Positions 1-5,687 of a stretch of 7,327 nucleotides of DNA are shown here, in pieces. The first letter of the stretch is position 1; each line of letters opens with the position of its first letter. The DNA comes from DATIJJ01 sp039936115 (GTDB lineage: Bacteria; Pseudomonadota; Gammaproteobacteria; DSM-16500), in contig JBDTIZ010000307.1 in the NCBI GenBank assembly GCA_039936115.1, positions 1-7,327 of the forward strand. The letters are read 5' to 3'. Under the pieces are notes generated by a model that saw nothing but the letters and a program-made list of their open reading frames with translations, made no database searches and was not told the DNA's origin. A program made the position numbers and the translations under genes.

Positions 1-1
1 A

Positions 2-1147
2 TATGCAGCGCCCAATAATCAAGCTGATGATACATTACAGATTATGACAATTCATAATGCGAAAGGCCTTGAATTTGATACCGTCATATTACCGCATCTA
101 GAACGTAAGTCATCCAACGATGATAAACAATTACTTCTTTGGATGGAGCGTCCACGTGCTGATGACACAACGGGATTAATCTTAGCGCCAGTTCATGCCA
201 TCGGTAATGAAGTGGATTCTATCTATGAATATATTAAGCAGCAACATTCGTTAAAAAATGATTACGAACGAGCTCGTTTACTTTATGTTGCAGCGACTCG
301 TGCAAAAAAACATTTAGATTTATTTTTTAATTTAAAAGATGAGAAAAAAGTCACTGCCAATAGTTTGCTTGAAAAGCTTTGGCCTGCGATTAAAAACAAA
401 GTTGGTCCGCTGACTGCGGAAAACAAATCTTTGAAGTATCAATTTACAACTGAAGATATCACACCACCTATTTACACACCCCAACCTATTAAACGCTTGG
501 TTCCCGCTTGGCAAAATCCTGTGAATGAAAATCGTCTGGCTGAAACAATAGTCTATCATCAGAAAAAAATGGGGTTTTTATTACCGGATAATGGCCCTAA
601 AATTACAGGTACGCTTATACACCAAGTATTACAAAACATTGGGTCTTTTGGTCTTGAATGGTGGCAAGCACAATCGGGATCGATAAAATCTGCGTATTTA
701 AAACAAAATTTACTACAGCTTGGTATGATGAATACTGAAATCAACACGGTGGTGAATTCAATAAATCAAGCGATTGATACTATGTTACAAGATTCACGTG
801 GTCGTTGGATTTTGACTGCGCACAAAGATGCACAAGCAGAGTTTCATATTACTGCGGTTATTGATCAAGAGCCACAGCAACTTATTATTGATCGCACATT
901 TGTTGATGAGAATAATGTTCGCTGGATTATTGATTACAAAACATCAAGTTGTGAAAAACATGAATTAGATAAGTTTTTGTCGGCAGAAAAACAAAAGTAT
1001 GAAAAACAAATGTGGCATTATTTTCAAGCGATGCGAGAAATGGATTCGCGACCGATTCGCTTAGGGTTATATTTTCCGTTGATGTGTGCTTGGGAGGAGT
1101 GGGAGTTTGATGAGTGTGAGTTTATTGTGGAAAAAACTTCGTCATGA
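2..1147 (+). CDS. UvrD/Rep-family helicase with C-terminal PD-(D/E)XK nuclease domain (AddA/RecB class), 5' truncated
   Basis: This is the C-terminal part of an ATP-dependent helicase-nuclease of the kind that processes double-strand DNA ends for recombinational repair. The frame is open from base 2 through the left edge, so the ATG at 44 is internal, lying inside a helicase motif (QIMTIHNAKGLEF, SF1 motif V region). Counting from that ATG, motif VI follows at about residues 77-88 (ARLLYVAATRAK, with the arginine expected to contact ATP). The nuclease domain spans about residues 188-340: GTLIH with H193, E266, IIDR with D283, IIDYKT with D297 and K299, then the downstream Q-x3-Y segment (QMWHY) near 322-326. 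These match the RecB/AddA nuclease signature and look catalytically intact. It ends at a TGA at 1145-1147. In AddAB systems an addB partner often lies next door; it would be upstream, outside this window. AddA rather than RecB is my preference but cannot be settled from this fragment. The gene converges on the repeat-protein gene. Confidence 0.9.
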   Translation, partial: YAAPNNQADDTLQIMTIHNAKGLEFDTVILPHLERKSSNDDKQLLLWMERPRADDTTGLILAPVHAIGNEVDSIYEYIKQQHSLKNDYERARLLYVAATRAKKHLDLFFNLKDEKKVTANSLLEKLWPAIKNKVGPLTAENKSLKYQFTTEDITPPIYTPQPIKRLVPAWQNPVNENRLAETIVYHQKKMGFLLPDNGPKITGTLIHQVLQNIGSFGLEWWQAQSGSIKSAYLKQNLLQLGMMNTEINTVVNSINQAIDTMLQDSRGRWILTAHKDAQAEFHITAVIDQEPQQLIIDRTFVDENNVRWIIDYKTSSCEKHELDKFLSAEKQKYEKQMWHYFQAMREMDSRPIRLGLYFPLMCAWEEWEFDECEFIVEKTSS

Positions 1148-1189
1148 ATTGCATTTCTACAAATCAAAACGGACGCCAAGTTGACTGGA

Positions 1190-1210
1190 TACCGCGGACA
1201 AGCCGCGGTA
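1190..1210. repeat. GC-rich palindromic repeat (8-bp arms)
   Basis: TACCGCGG (1190-1197) and CCGCGGTA (1203-1210) form a perfect 8-bp inverted repeat around a 5-base loop. It is strikingly GC-rich against the AT-rich surroundings. No T tract follows it on either strand, so it is not a classical intrinsic terminator. The composition and the flanking CTGGA...CGACGG sequence suggest a copy of a dispersed extragenic palindrome; the dispersion is inferred, since only one copy lies in the window. It starts 42 bases after the helicase-nuclease stop codon. Confidence 0.7.
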
Positions 1211-1265
1211 CGACGGCGTTTAAAAAAATGACGGGTATAAAATTAATAATCTCTCTCTTTTTTGC

Positions 1266-1363
1266 TTTTGTAGGGGCGAACCTGTGTGTTCGCCCTCTCT
1301 ATCGAAGAAATAATGTTGCATATTTAGGCCGCTGGGCGAACACATAGGTTCGCCCCTACAAAA
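1266..1363. repeat. 98-bp inverted repeat with nested hairpins (REP/BIME-like element)
   Basis: The left arm 1266-1295 and right arm 1334-1363 are reverse complements over 30 bases with one difference (G1284 against T1345, which would be a G-U pair in RNA). They are separated by a 38-base spacer. Each arm also folds on itself: GGGCGAAC (1274-1281) with GTTCGCCC (1288-1295), and GGGCGAAC (1334-1341) with GTTCGCCC (1348-1355), both with 6-base loops. The design, two inverted palindromic units back to back, is that of a bacterial interspersed mosaic element or a small non-autonomous mobile repeat. It ends 3 bases before the stop codon (on the minus strand) of the ankyrin/TPR gene and lies between convergent genes. 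It could block read-through or protect 3' ends of either mRNA, but no U tract follows, so I do not call it an intrinsic terminator. Confidence 0.85.
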
Positions 1364-1366
1364 CCT

Positions 1367-4300
1367 TCAGAATTTGTTCTCCGTTACTTTTGATACATCC
1401 AATTCCAGTGTCGTAGAAGATGATATCACCTGAGGTCTAGACCACAAAGTTGAAGCAACCGAACTCGCCGGAACAACACTAACCGTCGGCGTTTGTTGCA
1501 AAACACTACTCTGCTGATAATTAGCACGAGAACGAATATAACCCATCAATTCAGGTTCCCCTTCTCGCAACGTTGAAAAACCTAATTTAGAATAAGTGAA
1601 TTGGTAATGATCCATCACTGAATCTAAAAGTTCAAAAAAATTGGCTAACATTGCATGACCAACGCCGATGTGCTGGTAAACTTCTTTTGCCGCAATAATA
1701 AAATAAAGTTCGTTGACCGATACGTGACGATGTTCTCGCGTACGTTTATCTATATGCCTTAATTGCGATCTAATCCAACCATGATTGTGAGCTATCTCAC
1801 TTTCGAGCAACGGCTCAGGTCGCATGGATGGAAAATATTTTTGGTCTAATTTGTGCTCTACTAAGAAATTATAAAAAGCCTCGCTTTCACCATTAAGAAA
1901 ATATTTTTTCATCTCCAGCGGGCTAATCTCGTGATCTGGATCTTCGTCAAATTTAGCCCGTAATGCAGACAAAGAAGTGCAATGAATCGCAACATGAAGT
2001 GGTGGAAATTGATAATGTGAAGTGAAATCTTCCGGTTCACGTTTTATTTCTGATGTTTGATTGAAAGATGGCGGCAATACAACATTGTACTGATTAAACA
2101 AGTCCGTGATAATTAGTAATGTATCAAATCCATCTTTAAAAGTTTTAATGCATTGTTGACTAATTGTGAGTGCTTCAGATATTTTCCTCTCTGCAAGCAA
2201 GACCTGTATGTACATATAATATAAATCGGGTATATCACAAAAAGTAATATTTCGATGCTCTTCAGCCATCAAAATTTCAATTTCAGCATCACGTTTGATT
2301 CCTAAAAAATATTCACAGTGCAATCTGGCACGATCTAATAAATTAAGATCAATATAACTCCCTACCAGCTCTAGATGTACATCTATGCTTTTAGGAAATA
2401 AATTCGCTGCCTTTTGATATTTAGGAATCGCATCATATGGTTTTTTTGCATACCATAAAAAGCGAGCAAATTTTAAATAGGCATGTTTACAGGGATTGGA
2501 ATTTATAATGATATTAAATCGTTCTATATTCTCATCAAAATCTTTAGGATTCAGTTTGCTCATAAAAGTAGCAAAGGCAATCTGTCCTGCATAATAACTT
2601 GGATAGAACTCGTTAAGAAGCGCATAATATTTTTTTGCAGCATTCATATTCTTTAAGCATTCGAAACTACGAGCAATCAAAAACAAACTGTTGCGATGCA
2701 ATTTTCCTTTATATCTGAAGCGTGAATCATCCGCAATCGCCTTGCATTCATCAATGACTTTTTGATATTCACCCGAACTAAAATAACAGTGTCCACGCGC
2801 AATAATTGCAGCGGGTTCCTTATGCACATTCACTTGATCAATCCATTGTTTTGACTCTTCAGATAATTCAAACGCATTCAGATAATGCGCCTTTGTTGCC
2901 ATAGCAAATATATTATTGTCATCCAGATCTAATATTTGAGTACAACAATCAATAATTCGTTCATAATCCTGATCAGACAAATATATTTTAGTCAGCCCAG
3001 TTAATGCTTGAATATGCCATTCTTTATATTGATTAGATAATTTTCCCTGCCTTTTTGGGATTGCTTCCAATGCTTTCTTAAACGTATCTTTGGCTGTCTT
3101 TATATCACCTAATTCCTTAACGGCGTACCCATAACTGATTAGTAATCCTGGATGTTCGGGATGATGTTTCAATGCATCTATTACTAACTGATCTTTCACA
3201 TCGCGCATATTACTATAATAATAAAATCTTTCTAATCTCAAAATAATTTGGAGGTTACTAGGATGTGCTTCATATTGATCACGTAATATTTTTTCCGCTC
3301 TCAAGAACAAATTGGCATGAGCACGATACTCTGCTGTTTCTGGTTCAATATTATTTTTGAATAAGGCAAATGCATTATTGACCATATAATCATCTGATAG
3401 GATCGGATCATTTTGTTTTTCTTCAGTCTTATGAGCAACCTCCACATTGGGTGACTTGACATCCGATTTTTTTAATAGCGCTAATAGACTAAAATTTGTT
3501 GTCAAATCTTCAGCGCGCTTACCTTCCTTATCTTTAATGGCTAGCTTTGCCCCTCTCAATAACAAGGTCAGCACAATTTCTTCAGATCCATTTTCAACAG
3601 CATAATGCAATGCGGTTTTGCCTGCATTATCTTGTTTATTGATAGCTGCGAAGTCAAAAGTTGATGTTAGGTAGGTGACTATACTTGCACGCTTATAAAT
3701 TGCAGCAAGATGTAAGACTGTTCTTCCTTGATCATCTTTTGCCTTGATGATGACACCCATTTCTTCGACCAAACATCGCATGACAGATACATATTTGTCA
3801 TCATCGATTAATTCAACAATATGCATCAACGGTGTAAAACCATTTTTGCCGTGCCCATTTTTGATTTTATACTGATCGCTTTTTCCCTTCGTTCGTTGAA
3901 TAATCTCTCGCATTAAAATTAGGTTAGCATCTAAGGTTGCCTGCATGAATTCAGCAATCTCAGGTAAAGGTAATGCTTGTAATGGCAGTGGATGTGCACT
4001 TTTTCTTATTGCTTGGCTAATAATCGCCGCCTGTTTGTAACAAGCAGCAGAATCTGAATAATGCCCAAGTTTAAATTCAGCAATACATAATATGTGTTGT
4101 AGATTAAACAAGTTTTTTAAAATCTGATTATCATCTGGAGTTTTTCCATGTAGTTTCATAAACAAAGTAATTGCTTGTTTTATTTCAGTCGCTGTTTCTT
4201 CATATTTATCTTCTTGGAAATATACATTTCCTTGTTCATAATGAAGTTGCCAAGCGGGTTGTTTGGTTTTTTTCTTTTTAACTCGGCTCGATTCAGCTTC

Positions 4301-5116
4301 TAGCTCTTCTTTTGTATAACCAGCAACCTTTGCCTCTGAAAATTCAGCTTCAGCGTGGTTGCTTGTAGTTTGCAGATGATCTTTTTTTGCTTGTTTTAAT
4401 AACTTCAATATATAAATGGTTTCATAACCATAGAAACCCTCTACTCGAAGTTTATTGATGCGTGTTAAGTTTTTAATATTCTCGTCATCAATATCTCGCA
4501 CGCCTAACTCAAGTAAAAATCTAACAGCTTTAATGTTTCTCACTGCAATCGCTGCTGTTAATGGAGTACATCCATTTTTTCCCCGTTGATAGAGCATCTC
4601 TGGTGCACGATTTGCAATAACCCTCGCAGCATAATATTGATTCTTGATAATCGCTATGGATAGAGGCGTTATTCCGTGGCCATTTAAATCATTTGTGGGT
4701 GTTGTAAGACTCGCATCGTTTTCAATGAGCAAATCAAATAGTTCACTGTTACCGGTCATAATGGCAAGCATTATTGGTGTAGCCCCTTCAGAACCGCGCG
4801 CTTCATTAGCTAGCTCTTTATGCGAAAGCAGTGCATTTTGAACTTCGTTATAATTTCCAGTCTTTATATTTAGAATAAATTCAATTTCACGGTGAGTTTT
4901 ATGTATTTCGGGTAAAAATTTATTCCGTGTTTTCGCATCGAATTTTGTAATGAGTAATTCTGAGATTTTTAGATATCTTATACATTCTAGATAGCCAATA
5001 ACTTGATCAAACCCTTCTGCATTATGATGAACAAACTGAAGTAAATTTTTGACGTGTGACTTAATAAACTGTAAATACCAAATCAAATCAGGCTTATGAA
5101 CTTCGGTTAAATACAA
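1367..5116 (-). CDS. Giant ankyrin-repeat/TPR-repeat protein (main reading frame, probably missing its true N-terminus)
   Basis: The 1249-codon frame encodes a soluble, repeat-rich protein with no evident signal peptide or membrane segment. Visible blocks: a helical N-terminus (about residues 1-82); ankyrin repeats at about 83-207 (GATPIMLAIMTGN, GITPLSIAII, GCTPLTAAI); a lysine-rich linker at 278-285 (RVKKKKTK); a TPR-like pair at about 287-372; a second ankyrin block at about 391-545 (GFTPLMHIV, GRTVLHLAA, GKTALHYAVENG); a long TPR array at about 593-1000; then a C-terminal region with one ankyrin-like helix pair (FPPLHVAIHC, about 1037-1060), an unassigned globular part to about 1200, and a Ser/Thr/Val-rich tail. 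Such repeats mediate protein binding; no enzymatic motif is recognised. In Legionella- and Coxiella-like bacteria proteins of this style are often secreted effectors, which is only inference here. The first codon of the frame is TTG (5116) with no convincing Shine-Dalgarno site, and the first in-frame ATG is near residue 115, inside the ankyrin block, so neither is a satisfying start. The frame is open about 30 bases upstream of the TTG and overlaps the preceding 81-codon frame, suggesting a -1 frame change splits one gene. Confidence 0.85.
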   Translation of the reverse strand: MYLTEVHKPDLIWYLQFIKSHVKNLLQFVHHNAEGFDQVIGYLECIRYLKISELLITKFDAKTRNKFLPEIHKTHREIEFILNIKTGNYNEVQNALLSHKELANEARGSEGATPIMLAIMTGNSELFDLLIENDASLTTPTNDLNGHGITPLSIAIIKNQYYAARVIANRAPEMLYQRGKNGCTPLTAAIAVRNIKAVRFLLELGVRDIDDENIKNLTRINKLRVEGFYGYETIYILKLLKQAKKDHLQTTSNHAEAEFSEAKVAGYTKEELEAESSRVKKKKTKQPAWQLHYEQGNVYFQEDKYEETATEIKQAITLFMKLHGKTPDDNQILKNLFNLQHILCIAEFKLGHYSDSAACYKQAAIISQAIRKSAHPLPLQALPLPEIAEFMQATLDANLILMREIIQRTKGKSDQYKIKNGHGKNGFTPLMHIVELIDDDKYVSVMRCLVEEMGVIIKAKDDQGRTVLHLAAIYKRASIVTYLTSTFDFAAINKQDNAGKTALHYAVENGSEEIVLTLLLRGAKLAIKDKEGKRAEDLTTNFSLLALLKKSDVKSPNVEVAHKTEEKQNDPILSDDYMVNNAFALFKNNIEPETAEYRAHANLFLRAEKILRDQYEAHPSNLQIILRLERFYYYSNMRDVKDQLVIDALKHHPEHPGLLISYGYAVKELGDIKTAKDTFKKALEAIPKRQGKLSNQYKEWHIQALTGLTKIYLSDQDYERIIDCCTQILDLDDNNIFAMATKAHYLNAFELSEESKQWIDQVNVHKEPAAIIARGHCYFSSGEYQKVIDECKAIADDSRFRYKGKLHRNSLFLIARSFECLKNMNAAKKYYALLNEFYPSYYAGQIAFATFMSKLNPKDFDENIERFNIIINSNPCKHAYLKFARFLWYAKKPYDAIPKYQKAANLFPKSIDVHLELVGSYIDLNLLDRARLHCEYFLGIKRDAEIEILMAEEHRNITFCDIPDLYYMYIQVLLAERKISEALTISQQCIKTFKDGFDTLLIITDLFNQYNVVLPPSFNQTSEIKREPEDFTSHYQFPPLHVAIHCTSLSALRAKFDEDPDHEISPLEMKKYFLNGESEAFYNFLVEHKLDQKYFPSMRPEPLLESEIAHNHGWIRSQLRHIDKRTREHRHVSVNELYFIIAAKEVYQHIGVGHAMLANFFELLDSVMDHYQFTYSKLGFSTLREGEPELMGYIRSRANYQQSSVLQQTPTVSVVPASSVASTLWSRPQVISSSTTLELDVSKVTENKF

Positions 5117-5352
5117 ATGATTGCTTGGTCTAGTTTTTCCATAATGTCAGTCGTACTCGATTTGTTACAAATATCCTCTTCAATCATCGCTAATTTTGTG
5201 GAAGCTTCTTTTGACATGCTCTTATGATTGAGTGTTTTGAAAAGTTTGCTCATGACTTGACTATACATGGCACTGTCAGGTTGTTTTAGATCGATATCAT
5301 TCAACCCTTTGGATTCTGTTGCCGCCGACAAATCTACTGCTAAGGCTGCCAA
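5107..5352 (-). CDS. 81-codon frame, likely N-terminal segment of the ankyrin/TPR protein split off by frameshifts
   Basis: This frame encodes a small acidic-to-neutral helical segment with no family I recognise (MYSQVMSKLFKTL, then KLAMIEEDICNK, ending MEKLDQAIICI). It has no ATG start: the nominal first codon is TTG at 5352 with no good ribosome site. The frame continues upstream without a stop for another 16 codons or so (KRAKVVVDRVNN...) until it reaches the A8 tract and then a stop. Its end overlaps the first 10 bases of the 1249-codon frame, which lies in the -1 frame relative to it. The simplest reading is that it is the middle part of the N-terminus of the large repeat protein. A separate small protein translationally coupled to the large one is the alternative, and it would explain the overlap but not the absence of ATG codons in both frames. 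Confidence 0.5.
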   Translation of the reverse strand: MAALAVDLSAATESKGLNDIDLKQPDSAMYSQVMSKLFKTLNHKSMSKEASTKLAMIEEDICNKSSTTDIMEKLDQAIICI

Positions 5353-5384
5353 AAGCTTTTGTTTGTTATTAACTCTATCAACAA

Positions 5385-5429
5385 CTACTTTGGCTCTTTT
5401 TTTTGTGTTTTTGGTTTAACTCTCATCAT
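5385..5429 (-). CDS. 14-codon ATG-started frame, probable true 5' end of the ankyrin/TPR locus
   Basis: Two tandem ATG codons (5429-5427 and 5426-5424) open a lysine-rich frame, MMRVKPKTQKKEPK, that stops at TAG 5387-5385. On the coding strand it runs into eight consecutive A (T8 at 5397-5404 on the + strand). One extra A, or a -1 slip of the ribosome on that tract, would carry it into the open frame that continues as KRAKVVVDRVNN and on to the 81-codon segment. These are the only ATG codons well placed to start the locus. No strong Shine-Dalgarno site precedes them. Whether this is a leader, a decayed start or an error in a homopolymer cannot be told from one sequence. Confidence 0.4.
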   Translation of the reverse strand: MMRVKPKTQKKEPK

Positions 5430-5635
5430 AGGTTAGCTTCGCTCAATTGACTGTTTAATATGCATATCATTCTATTTGTGTTTTTTATTTGCTGCCATGA
5501 AGAGCATAAAAGCACAATTCAAGGAATTATCGTCAATAAATGGTGAGTTAGTTTAGCTGCAAATGGTTTATACAGCAAAGCAATTGTAATTACCTGCTTT
5601 GATGTTAGTTTTCCGCAACTCACTGTCTTGCATGA

Positions 5636-5641
5636 TATAAT
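5636..5641 (+). promoter_or_regulatory. Candidate -10 box for the receiver-GGDEF-EAL gene
   Basis: A perfect TATAAT lies at 5636-5641, 46 bases before the ATG. No good -35 match sits 16-18 bases upstream (5613-5618 reads CCGCAA), and a TTGCAT at 5628-5633 is too close to pair with it. An activator-dependent or extended promoter is possible, and chance occurrence in AT-rich DNA is not excluded. The rest of the 258-base divergent region (5430-5687) shows no gene. For the leftward gene I see only a TTGACG-like hexamer on the minus strand near 5530-5535 without a convincing -10 partner. Confidence 0.4.
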
Positions 5642-5674
5642 TATTCTATAAATCATGGTTTGGATAAGTCTTAC

Positions 5675-5679
5675 GGGAG
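5675..5679 (+). promoter_or_regulatory. Ribosome binding site of the receiver-GGDEF-EAL gene
   Basis: GGGAG is spaced 8 bases from the ATG at 5688, a normal Shine-Dalgarno arrangement. It supports that ATG as the start, which also places the first beta strand of the receiver domain (KILFAD) right at the N-terminus, as usual in this family. Confidence 0.75.
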
Positions 5680-5687
5680 TTTTAACA

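Noticed and set aside
44..46. ATG at 44 as start of the helicase-nuclease
   Set aside because: The frame is open upstream to base 2 and encodes QI immediately before MTIH of a conserved helicase motif, so the ATG is internal.
332..747. Two minus-strand frames opposite the helicase-nuclease (332-559 and 559-747)
   Set aside because: They lie antisense to a clearly conserved coding region and encode nothing recognisable.
1144..1347. 67-codon + strand frame overlapping the helicase stop codon by ATGA
   Set aside because: Its codons are largely supplied by the two palindromic repeats (WIPRTSRGTT from one, FVGANLCVRP and LGRWANT from the other), and it has no ribosome site. It is best seen as a chance frame through repeats.
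1266..1363. Intrinsic bidirectional terminator
   Set aside because: The stem is strong, but neither strand has a run of T after it (the + side continues ACAAAACC, the - side GCAAAAAAG), so only a looser role in transcript ends can be proposed.
4644..4841. Plus-strand 65-codon frame inside the ankyrin/TPR gene
   Set aside because: Antisense shadow of the first ankyrin block, with no ribosome site or recognisable product.
5576..5601. 7-bp inverted repeat CAAAGCA/TGCTTTG upstream of the signalling gene as an operator
   Set aside because: Short arms, a 12-base loop and AT-rich context make chance likely; there is no second copy to support a regulator site.
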